From Aerophototrophica crusticola (GTDB taxonomy: Bacteria > Pseudomonadota > Alphaproteobacteria > Azospirillales > Azospirillaceae), in NCBI GenBank assembly GCA_001939945.1, contig MOEB01000015.1, positions 39,896 through 103,895 of the forward strand: 64,000 nucleotides of DNA, in the 5' to 3' direction. Of the stretch, positions 56,191 through 64,000 are shown piece after piece. The translations under genes and the position numbers were made by a program. Within the stretch, counting starts at the first letter, position 1; each line of letters begins with the position of its first letter. The notes under the pieces were generated by a model. That model had not been told where the DNA came from and made no database searches. It saw nothing but the letters and a program-made list of their open reading frames with translations.

Positions 56191-56715
56191 CTAGCCTGCA
56201 AGCAAGGGCAGCCGCGCTTCCCGCGCCAGGCGCTTGGCGTTGGCACTGGCCGCCTTGTGGATGGGGGCAAGGCCCAGGCCCCCCAGCCGGCTGGCCGCCA
56301 GGAACATGTGGTTGCAGGCCGTCTCCGCCGCGTTCAGGCTGGCCTCGGCGAAGCGGGTCTGGATGTCGGCGGCCTTGGTCGCGTCGGTGGTGAACAGCAG
56401 CTTCATCCAGGCTTCCTCCGCCGCTTCCCATTGGCGGGAGCCCCAGTCCCACAGCCCGTCCTGCACCACGCGCATGCCCTCGGCCATGGCCAGGTTGGCG
56501 TTGGTGGCGGCCTGGAGCTTTTCCCAGACCATGGTGCGGAATTCCGGGTCGCTGGCCGTCTTGGGATCGGCCATCACGCCGGCCAGCCGGGTCATGCGCA
56601 GCCCGATCACCACCTGGGCGGCCCAGGCCGTTTCCCCCAGCACCAGCGCGGTTGCCGCCAGTTCCCCCCAGACCTGGGCCGAGCGGGCCCCGTCCATCGT
56701 CGCCTTGCGGGCCAT
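56191..56715 (-). CDS. Phasin-like helical protein
   Basis: 174 aa from MARKATMDGARSAQVWGEL. Entirely helical, Ala-rich, without signal or membrane segment; repeated small/aromatic pattern (TMVWEKLQAATNANLAMAEG, EEAWMKLLFTTDATKAADIQTRF cited in part) and a basic C-terminus resemble phasins and polyhydroxyalkanoate-associated proteins. A role on storage granules is plausible, not shown. The gap upstream (56716-56825) contains an AT-richer stretch suitable for a promoter. Confidence 0.6.
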   Translation of the reverse strand: MARKATMDGARSAQVWGELAATALVLGETAWAAQVVIGLRMTRLAGVMADPKTASDPEFRTMVWEKLQAATNANLAMAEGMRVVQDGLWDWGSRQWEAAEEAWMKLLFTTDATKAADIQTRFAEASLNAAETACNHMFLAASRLGGLGLAPIHKAASANAKRLAREARLPLLAG

Positions 56716-56825
56716 GAGATGCCTCCAACCGTGATCCACCGCCGGACCAACAGGTAGCACCTTCTCATGTTGCGGTGCAAACTTATGCTGCACTGCAATA
56801 TAACTGCGGCAGGGGGCCGCGGGTG

Positions 56826-57128
56826 TCAGGCGTCGAAGGATTGGCCGGAGACATCCTGGTAAGCGCTGAGGATGCGCACCACCTCGATCCCGTCCGGTGA
56901 TGGCCGGTAGAAGACGACGTAGGTGCCATGAGGGAAGGAGCGCAGGTCCAAGCCCAACTCCGGGCGGCGCCGGCCGATGTCCGGCTTCCTGGCGTAGAGC
57001 GCCAGCTTCTTGTCGATCTCTTTCAGCAGCTTGTCGGCGGCCCGCGGACTGTCGCCCGCGATATAGCCCCACACCGCCAGCAGGTCGGCCTTGGCAAGGT
57101 TCGATCGTCTGACCCGCTTGCCCGCCAT
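56826..57128 (-). CDS. parE: ParE-family toxin
   Basis: 100 aa. RelE/ParE fold: N-terminal helices RVRRSNLAKADLLAVWGYIA, then RKPDIGRRRPELGLDLRSFP, YVVFYRPSPDGIEVVRILSA with the final Arg-rich strand typical of ParE. These toxins poison DNA gyrase. It follows parD by 14 bases. Fifth toxin-antitoxin module in the window. Confidence 0.9.
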   Translation of the reverse strand: MAGKRVRRSNLAKADLLAVWGYIAGDSPRAADKLLKEIDKKLALYARKPDIGRRRPELGLDLRSFPHGTYVVFYRPSPDGIEVVRILSAYQDVSGQSFDA

Positions 57129-57142
57129 GCAAGTCCCGCTTG

Positions 57143-57394
57143 TTAAAGCCGGCCTTCCTTCCTCAGCCGGTGTGCTTCTTGGATAATCTCCTGCATGTTG
57201 AGGTCTTCGAAGCCGCTGTCAATGCCTTCTTGTATGTCGCGGCGCAGCGCTTCCAGCTTTTCCCGCTCGGTGCGCTCCTTGGACTCCAGCAACCGCAACG
57301 CCTCCCGCACCACCTCGCTGGCGGAGGTATAAAGCCCCGTCTCCACCTTGCGGCGGACGAACTCCTCAAGCTGGGGGGTGAGGGAGACGTTCAT
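57143..57394 (-). CDS. parD: ParD-family antitoxin
   Basis: 83 aa. N-terminal ribbon-helix-helix (MNVSLTPQLEEFVRRKVETG, YTSASEVVREALRLLE), then a coiled tail that wraps ParE (NMQEIIQEAHRLRKEGRL). It binds the TGACAT-rich site upstream for autoregulation. Confidence 0.9.
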   Translation of the reverse strand: MNVSLTPQLEEFVRRKVETGLYTSASEVVREALRLLESKERTEREKLEALRRDIQEGIDSGFEDLNMQEIIQEAHRLRKEGRL

Positions 57395-57414
57395 GGCGGG
57401 GCTCCGGGGCGGCA

Positions 57415-57441
57415 ATGTCAGGCTTTGACATAATCTGACAT
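57415..57441. promoter_or_regulatory. Candidate parDE operator
   Basis: Three hexamer half-sites: ATGTCA (57415-57420), TGACAT (57426-57431) and TGACAT (57436-57441), the first two inverted around five bases. They lie 21 bp before the parD start, where an RHH antitoxin would bind cooperatively. Confidence 0.55.
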
Positions 57442-57456
57442 CATCCCCCGCCCCGT

Positions 57457-58665
57457 TCAACGGCCGAGCGCGTCCAACGCCTGCCGCAGGTCCGCCACCA
57501 GGTCGGCCGGGTCCTCCAGCCCCACGGACAGGCGCAGGGTCGCCGGGCTGATGCCCAGGGTGGCGCGTTCCGCGTCGGTCAGGCGCTGGTGGGTTGTCGT
57601 GGCGGGGTGGGTGATCAGGCTTTTGCTGTCGCCCAGGTTGTTGGAGATGGTGATGACCTTCAGGGCGTTCTCCACCGCGAAGGCCGCCGCCTTGCCCTGG
57701 CCTTCCGGCGCCTTCACGTCGAAGCAGACCAGGGTGCTGCCGGCCAGCATCTGCCGCTGGGCCAGCTCATGCTGCGGGTGGCTGGGCAGGCCGGGGTAGA
57801 GGACGCGGGCCACCGCCGGGTGGGCCTCCAGCGCCTGGGCCACGGCCAGGGCGCTGGCCGTCTGGGCGCGGACGCGCAGTTCCAGTGTCTCCATCCCCTT
57901 GAGCAGGACCCAGGCGTTGAACGGGCTGATGGTGGGGCCGGTGTGGCGCAGGTAGGGGCTGAGCTTGGCCGCCACCTCGTTGTTGCACAGGATGGCGCCG
58001 CCCAGGCAGCGGCCCTGGCCGTCGATGTGCTTGGTGGCGGAATAGACCACCACGTCCACGCCGAAACGCTTGGGCTTCTGCAAGACCGGCGTGCCGAAGA
58101 CGTTGTCCACCACCACCAGGGCGCCGGCCTTGTGGGCCAGGGCCGTCACATGCTCCAGATCCACCAGGTCCAGGCAGGGGTTGCTGGGCGTCTCCAGGAA
58201 CACCAGGGTGGCCGGCTTGGACAGGGCGGCCTCCCATTCCTCCGGCTTCGTGCCGTCCACCAGCACCGTCTCCACCCCGAAGCGGGGGGCGATGTCGTTG
58301 ACGACGTAGAGGCAGGAGCCGAACAGGGCCCGGCTGGCGACGATCCGGTCCCCCGCCTTCAGCAGCCCCATCACCGCCCCGTGGACGGCCGCCATGCCCG
58401 AGGCGGTGGCGAAGCAGCGCTCATACCCCTCGTACGTGGCCAGCCGGTCCTCGAACATGGCCACAGTGGGGTTGCGGAACCGGCTGTAGACGAAGCGCAC
58501 CCCTTCGTTGGCGAAGGCGTGCTCCGCCTCCTCCGCCGTGCCGTAGACGAAGCCGGAGGTCAGGTACAGCGCCTCGCTGGTCTCGTCGAAGCCGCTGCGG
58601 CGGGTGCCGGCATGGACCAGCAGGGTCTGGGGGGAGAGGGGGAGGTCGTCCGCGTGCTCTGCCAT
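57457..58665 (-). CDS. metZ: O-succinylhomoserine sulfhydrylase
   Basis: 402 aa. Cys/Met-metabolism PLP enzyme with the PLP lysine in VVYSATKHIDGQGR, plus RFVYSRFRNPTVAMFEDRLA (cited in part) and ATASGMAAVHG. It joins sulfide to O-succinylhomoserine to give homocysteine. The GQGR after the lysine and the EGYERCFATASG region favour MetZ over MetB/MetC. GAGGAC lies before tandem ATGs; the second (58665) has the better spacing. Controlled by the SAM-II riboswitch in its leader. Confidence 0.92.
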   Translation of the reverse strand: MAEHADDLPLSPQTLLVHAGTRRSGFDETSEALYLTSGFVYGTAEEAEHAFANEGVRFVYSRFRNPTVAMFEDRLATYEGYERCFATASGMAAVHGAVMGLLKAGDRIVASRALFGSCLYVVNDIAPRFGVETVLVDGTKPEEWEAALSKPATLVFLETPSNPCLDLVDLEHVTALAHKAGALVVVDNVFGTPVLQKPKRFGVDVVVYSATKHIDGQGRCLGGAILCNNEVAAKLSPYLRHTGPTISPFNAWVLLKGMETLELRVRAQTASALAVAQALEAHPAVARVLYPGLPSHPQHELAQRQMLAGSTLVCFDVKAPEGQGKAAAFAVENALKVITISNNLGDSKSLITHPATTTHQRLTDAERATLGISPATLRLSVGLEDPADLVADLRQALDALGR

Positions 58666-58749
58666 CATGTCCTCGGGTGCGCCTGTCTGCCCGACCGGTG
58701 GATCGAGGCGCGCAACCCGCGGGAAGCATCCCGGCATCGACGGCTTCGA

Positions 58750-58805
58750 CCTTTTAGCGGCTTCTTTAGCGTGGCCCGCAATCCGGTCTGCAAATCGCCA
58801 CGTAC
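58750..58805 (-). ncRNA. SAM-II riboswitch in the metZ leader
   Basis: On the minus strand CGTGGCGATTTGCAGACC (from 58802) begins the P1 strand and its loop; GCCACGCTAAAGAA closes P1 (GTGGC at 58797-58801 with GCCAC at 58771-58775), and GCTAAAAG (58751-58758) supplies the 3' pseudoknot strand. These conserved words and their order are those of the SAM-II (metA) motif, known before metA/metZ in alphaproteobacteria. SAM binding would lower metZ expression. It ends about 85 bases before the start. Confidence 0.9.
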
Positions 58806-58991
58806 CGCGTCCTTTCAACGCCCAAGCGCCCCGCCTGTCAACCCGACCCGGGCACAATGCCGCGATGTCCCATGGTCTGGGCTGTTCGGGCAGTCGGCGG
58901 CCGCTTCCTTCGGGTTGCCAGCCACGCGCCTTCCGTGCTAGGCCCGCGCGTCCCGAGAACCAACCAGTGACGACCCCCAGGAGCGCACCCC

Positions 58992-59495
58992 ATGTCCGAT
59001 GAGACCAACGGCACCAACGAGGCCGAGAACGAGCAGCGGGGCGGCTCCCCCATCATCGTCAACGTCCAGTACGTGAAGGACCAGTCCTTCGAGAACCCCA
59101 ACGCGCCGCAGAGCCTGCTGGCCGGCAACGGGGCCCCGAAGATCGACCTGCAGGTGGACGTGCAGGGCCGCCCCCTGGGCGACAACGTGGCCGAGGTGCA
59201 GCTGTCCTTCCGGGCGGAGGCCACCCAGGGCGACCGCACCGCCTTCATCGCCGAGCTGGTCTATTGCGGCGTCTTCACCATGGCCCCGCTGCCGGCCGAC
59301 CAGCAGCGCGCCCTGCTGCTGATCGAGGGGCCGCGCCTGCTGTTCCCCTTCGCCCGGCAGATCCTGGCCGACATGACCCAGCAGGGCGGCTTCCCGCCGC
59401 TGATGCTGCAGCCCATCGACTTCGTCGACCTGTACCGCCGCCAGCTGATGTCCGCCCAGGGCGACGACATGGCCGAGCCCCAAGGTACGGCCTGA
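58992..59495 (+). CDS. secB: Protein-export chaperone SecB
   Basis: 167 aa. SecB signature IVNVQYVKDQSFENPNAPQS, then IEGPRLLFPFARQILADMTQ and GGFPPLMLQPIDFVDLYRRQ. It holds preproteins unfolded for SecA as a tetramer. An acidic Asn-rich N-terminal tail and a short C-terminal tail are present. AGGAG precedes the ATG. It is divergent from metZ across 327 bp, which holds the metZ riboswitch. Confidence 0.97.
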   Translation: MSDETNGTNEAENEQRGGSPIIVNVQYVKDQSFENPNAPQSLLAGNGAPKIDLQVDVQGRPLGDNVAEVQLSFRAEATQGDRTAFIAELVYCGVFTMAPLPADQQRALLLIEGPRLLFPFARQILADMTQQGGFPPLMLQPIDFVDLYRRQLMSAQGDDMAEPQGTA

Positions 59496-59498
59496 CCC

Positions 59499-59866
59499 CT
59501 CCCTTCCCCTCTCCTTGGGGCAGGGCTATCGCATATGGCGCTCGACCCGCTTCCGCCCGGCAAACATCGAACTCTGCTGGGTGCGTTTCGGGCAGAATCG
59601 CTACTCGAAGAGCGGTTCCAAATGCACGGAACGTACTTGGGATTTTCATATGCGATAGCCCTGCTCCTTGGGGAGAGGGTGGCGCGATAGCGCCGGGTGA
59701 GGGAGGTGGGTGTAGGGACCGACCATCGGCCTGCTCCCGGTACCCCCTCACCCCAACCCTCTCCCCGGCGGGGAGAGGGGGTACGTTTCGGTGCTCCCAC
59801 CTCCCTCACCCGTCCCGGCCTGGCGGCCGGTCTACCCTCTCCCCCGGGAGAGGGAACGGGGTCACC
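59499..59866. repeat. CCCTCTCC/GGGTGAGGG intergenic repeat, copy 2, interrupted by a MITE
   Basis: Shares the GGCGCGATAGCGCC palindrome and GGGTGAGGGAGGTGGG block with copy 1 at 12775, in the same order. Its first arm is split by the 143-bp element at 59521-59663. It fills the gap between convergent secB and addB. Confidence 0.8.
59511..59673. mobile_element. 143-bp MITE with 17-bp perfect terminal inverted repeats and 10-bp target duplication
   Basis: Terminal repeats CAGGGCTATCGCATATG (59521-59537) and CATATGCGATAGCCCTG (59647-59663) are exact complements. CTCCTTGGGG occurs immediately outside both ends (59511-59520 and 59664-59673), the mark of transposition. The 109-bp interior codes for no transposase. 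Removing the element and one duplication restores an intact CCCTCTCCTTGGGGAGAGGG repeat arm. Confidence 0.9.
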
Positions 59867-62852
59867 CCTCCCCCTCCCCACCCCCGGCGGACCATTCGGC
59901 CACGCGGGCCAGGTGGGCGTAGTCGGTGTAGCGGGGGGCCCAGCCGGGGCGGGGTTGGCTGCGGTAGGGGGTGGCTGGGTCGTCGAACAGGGCGACCAGG
60001 GCGGCCAAGCCGTCACGGGCCTCTGCCGCCAGGGCGGAGGGGTCTTCCTTCGACAGGTCGTGGACTTTGCCCGCCGGGTCGCCGCCGCTGAGCTGCCAGA
60101 ACTCCAGCGCCCCCACCTTCGCCGCGGGCACGTTCTCGAAGCCGCCGGCCTCCGCGATCAGGGCTTCCAGCGGCAACTGCGGCGCCTTGCCCAGCCGCAC
60201 CTCCTTGGCGCTGGGGGGTGTGCCGGTCTTGTAGTCCAGGATGGACAGCCGCCCGTCCGGCAGCCGGTCCAGCCGGTCGGCCTTGGCGGTCAGGGTGAAG
60301 GGGCCGGCGGGGCCGTCGATCACCAGCTGGCCCTTCACCTCCGTGGCCAGCGGCATGACCTTGGCGGCGCGGCGCTGTTCCTCCAGCGCCAGGAACCAGT
60401 CCGCCACCTTCTCGAACCGCGGCCACCAGAAGGCGTAGACGCCGGGTTGGTCCAGCAGCGGGCCGAACGCGTCCCGCCCGCAGGCCAGTAGTTCCTGGCG
60501 GGCATTGGGCGGCATCTTTTCGGGGAACTTGCGGACGAAGGCGTCCAGGGCGGCGTGCAGCACCTGCCCCCGCTCCGCTGCCCCGGGGTCGGCGTCGATG
60601 GGGTCCAGCGCCGACAGGCCCAGCACATGCCGGGCATAGACGGCATAGGGGTCGCGCATCCAGGCTTCCACCTGCGTCACCGACAGGCGGCGGGGCCGGG
60701 CGGAGACGGGCGGCGTGGGGGCCGGCGCCGGGCAGGGGCGCACCGCCTCCGGCCAATCCAGGGCCCGTTGCAGGGCCAGCCATTCCCCCGCCTCTGCCGT
60801 CAGGGCGGGCAGGCGGCGAGCCTTGTCCAGCACCGTGTCCAGGCGCAGCAGCCAGCGGGACGGCACGGTGGGCGTGCCCTCCACCCGCTCGCTCCGGGTT
60901 AGCACCACCAGCGGCGCCCCGGCAGCCTGGGCGAAGTCATGGGCGGTCTGGCCCACCTGCCGTTCCGGCGCCGGCAGCCCGAAGGCTTGGCGCATGGGGC
61001 GGCTCATCCACGGGTCGGCGGGCGGGGCGGGCGGCCAGGTACCCTCGTTTAGCCCGCCCAGCACCATCACGTCGAACTGCTGCAACCGGGCTTCCAGCAG
61101 GCCCAGGATGTGCAGGCGGGGGTGCAGGCCGAAGCTGGGACGCACCACCTGCCCGCCCAGCAGCACCTCCAGCATGCCGGCATAGTTGGTGCCGGACAAG
61201 GCGGGGAAGCCCTCCGCCGCGTCCTTGGCCTCGCGCAGGAAGCGGGCCGCCGCCTCCCCGTCGTCGCCGGCCCAGAGGCGCAGGGCGCCGTGTTCCTTGT
61301 CGGTGCCGGCCAGGGCCTCTGCCGCGGTGCCGTGCAGTTCCACCCAATCGGCCAGGGGCCGGTCTTCCCCCCGCATGGCCTCCAGCAAGGGGCCCAACCG
61401 CCCGGCCAGCCCATCCAGGAAGGAAAGCAGCTCCTCCCGCTCCCCATGGGTGGCGAAGGCGCGGTGCTCCGCCGTGGTGACGGCGTGGCGCAGCCCTTCC
61501 AGCCCGGCGGGCGGCCGGGGGCCGCGGAAGATGGCGCGTTCCAGGGCGCGGGCATGGCGGCGGAACCGGGTGGTCTCCAGGCCCCCCGCCGCCAGCGGGT
61601 GCTTCAACAGGGACAGCCAGCGCACCGGTGACGGGTCCACCGCCGTGTCCGCCAGCAGGCGCAGGAAGCTGCCCACCGGGGTGGCGGACAGGGGCCGGCC
61701 GGCGCTGTCGTCCACCTCCACCCCCCAGCGGCGCAGCTCCATGGCCACGCGCCGGGCCAGGTCACGGTCGGGGGTGACCAGGGCCGCCGTCTGGCGCGGC
61801 GTCTCCAGCACCTGGCGCAGGATCAGGGCGATGGTGCCGGCTTCTTCCTGCGGGGTGGGGGCATCGACGCGCATCAGCCCGTCCAGCGCGTCGTCGGGCA
61901 GGCTGTCCAGGTCGCGCCAGGCCTCTGTCGTGTCGGCGGGGCGTAGCGCCTCCGCCAGCAGCCACCCGCGGCTGGCGGGGCTGCAGGGCACCACGTCGGC
62001 GGGCACCGGCCAGGGCCGCACCTCCTCCCGCCGCACGCCCAGCCGGTCCAGCAGGGACTTCAGGCCGAATTGCGGGTGGGCGGGGTCCAGCGCCTCCCAG
62101 CTCAGCGCGTCCATGTCCTGGTCCAGGCCGGGCAGCACCACCGCCCCCCGGGGCAGCCGGGCGATGACCGCCAGCAGGTCGGCCGTGGCGGGGATGGAGC
62201 CGGTCGAGCCCGCGGCGATCACCGGGCCGGCGGGCGGGTCCGCCTGGAACGCCTGTGCCAGCGCGGCCAGCCGCGCGTTGCGGTCGGCGGCGGGGTCCAC
62301 GCAGCCTTCCGCCGCCAGCATGGCGGGCCAGTGCTCCGTGACGATGGTCAGGAACCTCAGGGTCTTTTGCCAGTGCTCGGCATAGTCCTCCGGCACCAGG
62401 TCCGTCAGCCGGGCGAAATCCAGCCCCTCCGTCTGCACCTGGTCGATCAGCTTGCCCAGCTCCTTCGCCAGCCGGGCGGCCTGGGGGATGGTGGCGGTGA
62501 AGTCCGGCACCTGGGTCACCAGCCGGGTCAGCAGCAACTGCCGCCGCAGCGGGCTGATGGCGGGGGCCAGGTCCAGCCCGCCGGCACTGCCCGCCAGCCC
62601 TTCCAGCCGCAGGGACAGCTCATCCTCATCCACGTCGTTGAGGGAGGAGATGCGCGGCAGCAGGGTCACCTGCCCCTCCGACCGGCGCAGGAAGGCCTCC
62701 CGCAGGGACCGTTTGGCGCGGGCGGTGGGCAGCAGGATGGTGGCCTGGCTGAGGGCCAGCGGGTCCGTCCCCACCTGGTCCAGCACGCCGGCGGCCAGGG
62801 CGTCCACGAAGGGCAGGGAGGGCGGCAGGGTGAACAGGTTCGGCTGGGGCAC
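59862..62852 (-). CDS. addB: Double-strand break repair protein AddB
   Basis: 996 aa, GTG start. Alphaproteobacterial AddB: N-terminal degenerate helicase part (ILLPTARAKRSLREAFLRR), FDVMVLGGLNEGTWPP in the middle, and a C-terminal RecB-type nuclease with GQVLHAALDAFV, the LSILDYKTGTPP catalytic core (Asp, Lys) and LPLEALIAEAGGF. It works with AddA, whose gene is not visible here, to resect DNA ends for RecA. The short overlap with the repeat at its 3' end makes the last residues Gly/Glu-rich. Confidence 0.93.
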   Translation of the reverse strand: MPQPNLFTLPPSLPFVDALAAGVLDQVGTDPLALSQATILLPTARAKRSLREAFLRRSEGQVTLLPRISSLNDVDEDELSLRLEGLAGSAGGLDLAPAISPLRRQLLLTRLVTQVPDFTATIPQAARLAKELGKLIDQVQTEGLDFARLTDLVPEDYAEHWQKTLRFLTIVTEHWPAMLAAEGCVDPAADRNARLAALAQAFQADPPAGPVIAAGSTGSIPATADLLAVIARLPRGAVVLPGLDQDMDALSWEALDPAHPQFGLKSLLDRLGVRREEVRPWPVPADVVPCSPASRGWLLAEALRPADTTEAWRDLDSLPDDALDGLMRVDAPTPQEEAGTIALILRQVLETPRQTAALVTPDRDLARRVAMELRRWGVEVDDSAGRPLSATPVGSFLRLLADTAVDPSPVRWLSLLKHPLAAGGLETTRFRRHARALERAIFRGPRPPAGLEGLRHAVTTAEHRAFATHGEREELLSFLDGLAGRLGPLLEAMRGEDRPLADWVELHGTAAEALAGTDKEHGALRLWAGDDGEAAARFLREAKDAAEGFPALSGTNYAGMLEVLLGGQVVRPSFGLHPRLHILGLLEARLQQFDVMVLGGLNEGTWPPAPPADPWMSRPMRQAFGLPAPERQVGQTAHDFAQAAGAPLVVLTRSERVEGTPTVPSRWLLRLDTVLDKARRLPALTAEAGEWLALQRALDWPEAVRPCPAPAPTPPVSARPRRLSVTQVEAWMRDPYAVYARHVLGLSALDPIDADPGAAERGQVLHAALDAFVRKFPEKMPPNARQELLACGRDAFGPLLDQPGVYAFWWPRFEKVADWFLALEEQRRAAKVMPLATEVKGQLVIDGPAGPFTLTAKADRLDRLPDGRLSILDYKTGTPPSAKEVRLGKAPQLPLEALIAEAGGFENVPAAKVGALEFWQLSGGDPAGKVHDLSKEDPSALAAEARDGLAALVALFDDPATPYRSQPRPGWAPRYTDYAHLARVAEWSAGGGEGEG

Positions 62853-63070
62853 GGGGCGGGGCCTGAAGCGACGGGGACGGCCCCAGCCTGCCCGGCCCGG
62901 GGGGCGAGGTCAAACCCCGGCAGCGTGGGGCGGACCCGGGCCTTGGTCACAGCGACATGAATTTATCACCAGCTCTCGTACCACGCGCAGCTTTCAGCCA
63001 TCTTGCGCCCCTTGCCGGTTGCACTATGCTGGCTTCCATCGAACGGGTTAAGCCGATGGGGGAGGAAAGC

Positions 63071-64000
63071 GTGGCGGTGCGGGTAGGACGATCCTTGGCG
63101 TGGCTGCTGCCCCTGTCGGCCTTGGCCCTGTCCGGCTGCGGGTCCCCCGCCATCGTCGGCGCGCCGAAGCCGTTGCAGACGGCGGATGAGGTGCTGCAAT
63201 CGGTCCAGCCCTACCTGGCGCCGGACGTGGTGAAGACCTGGCAGGGGCTGCCCACGGACCAGCAACCCAGTTACCGCGACCAGGTGGTCTATGCCCGCAT
63301 CGCCGCCGTGGATGCCCGGTTCAAGCAGTTCCTGGCCGGCCTGGGGGTGGAGACGAAGAATTTCGCCATCGGCAGCGACTTGGCGGTGATCGGGCTGAAC
63401 ACCGCGTCCGTCCTGTCGGGGACGGAGACGGCGAAGGACGTGTTCAGCGGCCTGTCCGGCGCCCTGCTGGGCGCGCGCAGCTCCATCGACAAGAACGCCT
63501 TCTACGACCAGACCGTGCCGGCCCTGGTCACCCAGATGGTGGCCAGCCGCCGCGCCACCCTGGCCGGGATCATGACCAAGCTCCAGTCGCCCAACTACTC
63601 CCTGCTGGAGGCGCTGGTGGACCTGGAAGCCTATGAGTTCGCGGGCAGCTTCGCCGGCGCCCTGCAACAGATCAGCCAGAAGGCCGGCGCCCAGTACCAG
63701 ACCGCCGACGCCCAGATCCAGGCCCTGGCGGATACCCGGTTCCAGGCGGTGGACGTGGCCCCGGCCCAGGTGCAGGCCCGCGGCACCCTGTTGCAGCAGA
63801 TCCAGGCCCTGACCGACACCCAGGCCGTCACGGCGGCCCAGCAGGCGGCGCAGATCTCCGGCTTCGCCACCACGGCGCAGCAGGCGGCGCAGATGGGGCT
63901 GTCGCCAACCAGCGGCGACAATGCCCGCCGGCTGCTGCGGCTTTTCCTGACCGACGCCACCGGCAGCAGCGGCCTGCTGGCCCAGCTCCAGGCCACCGTT
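63071..64000 (+). CDS. Putative lipoprotein (3' end outside window)
   Basis: Open to the right edge, 310 codons visible. The GTG at 63071 follows GGGGGAGGA directly; an ATG 15 bases upstream is in frame but covers that site. The start gives a lipoprotein signal with lipobox LSGC. The mature part is helical (DEVLQSVQPYLAPDVVKTWQ, AIGSDLAVIGLNTASVLSG) and then Gln/Ala-rich with repeated TAAQQAAQ/TTAQQAAQ, suggesting a coiled coil. No family recognised. The 218-bp gap before it, shared with divergent addB, shows no other feature. Confidence 0.7.
   Translation, partial: MAVRVGRSLAWLLPLSALALSGCGSPAIVGAPKPLQTADEVLQSVQPYLAPDVVKTWQGLPTDQQPSYRDQVVYARIAAVDARFKQFLAGLGVETKNFAIGSDLAVIGLNTASVLSGTETAKDVFSGLSGALLGARSSIDKNAFYDQTVPALVTQMVASRRATLAGIMTKLQSPNYSLLEALVDLEAYEFAGSFAGALQQISQKAGAQYQTADAQIQALADTRFQAVDVAPAQVQARGTLLQQIQALTDTQAVTAAQQAAQISGFATTAQQAAQMGLSPTSGDNARRLLRLFLTDATGSSGLLAQLQATV

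Noticed and set aside
53200..56757. Very long open frame of 1185 codons on the plus strand opposite glnD
   Set aside because: It mirrors glnD codon structure in a high-GC genome, has His/Gln/Gly-rich low-complexity translation and no recognisable motif, while glnD on the other strand is unmistakable.
56191..57132. Reading the phasin-like frame as a 313-codon gene starting upstream of 56715
   Set aside because: The extra N-terminal part is the shifted translation of the parE region and gap; MARKATMD at 56715 is a natural start.
59541..59646. Coding potential inside the 143-bp MITE
   Set aside because: Short frames run through it only as part of frames in the surrounding repeat; no start with ribosome site and no transposase motif.

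Overview
This is a high-GC, gene-dense chromosomal segment, most likely from an alphaproteobacterium of the Rhodospirillales/Azospirillaceae type (inferred, not proven). The support is the glnD-murJ-trpS neighbourhood, a secB/fxsA/tim44 set, a SAM-II riboswitch before metZ, an AddB-type recombination protein, and above all a photoactive-yellow-protein/bacteriophytochrome hybrid kinase of the kind described as Ppr in Rhodospirillum (Rhodocista) centenum. No rRNA, tRNA, CRISPR array, prophage or intact insertion sequence was seen. Both window ends cut genes.

Layout. 1-4.5 kb: a proteasome-like Ntn protein (partial), a secreted CAP-domain protein, an Lrp-type regulator divergent from two small unknown genes, and kynurenine formamidase (kynB). 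4.6-8 kb: a chemoreceptor and kynureninase (kynU) on the minus strand. 8.1-11.3 kb: a penicillin-acylase-family enzyme and a FitAB-like toxin-antitoxin pair. 11.7-15.3 kb: an EmrA/EmrB/TetR efflux operon with a TetR-like operator upstream. 15.4-20.7 kb: an L,D-transpeptidase, then heme oxygenase and the PYP-phytochrome kinase, a photosensory pair in which the oxygenase supplies biliverdin. 20.8-29.4 kb: fxsA, tim44-like, a DgcZ-like diguanylate cyclase, a variant tgt, a two-DTG pepsin-like protein, the queuosine-precursor transporter yhhQ, rpmB, an intradiol dioxygenase and meaB. 29.4-38 kb: three toxin-antitoxin modules, PilZ, an Atm1-type ABC exporter, upp, a globin, an iron(III) ABC permease and a lipoprotein with two retropepsin-like halves. 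38.2-45.3 kb: the iron-binding protein fbpA with a Fur-like box, sodC, a yjgN/M48 pair, a second Fur-like box between two small divergent genes, a RibD-C reductase and an outer-membrane barrel. 45.4-56 kb: trpS, murJ and glnD, with two tandem S9 peptidases and a small exported protein inserted on the opposite strand. 56-64 kb: a phasin-like protein, parDE, metZ with its riboswitch, secB, addB and a partial lipoprotein.

The intergenic DNA is rich in dispersed structure. One family, with about nine units here, consists of consecutive hairpins whose loops are constant while the arms change in a compensatory way. A second family is a paired palindrome 70 bp apart; a third is a CCCTCTCC/GGGTGAGGG repeat. 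One copy of the third family is interrupted by a 143-bp MITE with perfect 17-bp terminal inverted repeats and a 10-bp target duplication.

Five type II toxin-antitoxin modules lie in 64 kb. Iron and oxygen-related genes (fbpA, permease, globin, sodC, Fur-like boxes) cluster between 34 and 44 kb. The most unusual protein is the PYP-phytochrome kinase. The most unusual nucleic-acid feature is the covarying hairpin repeat.
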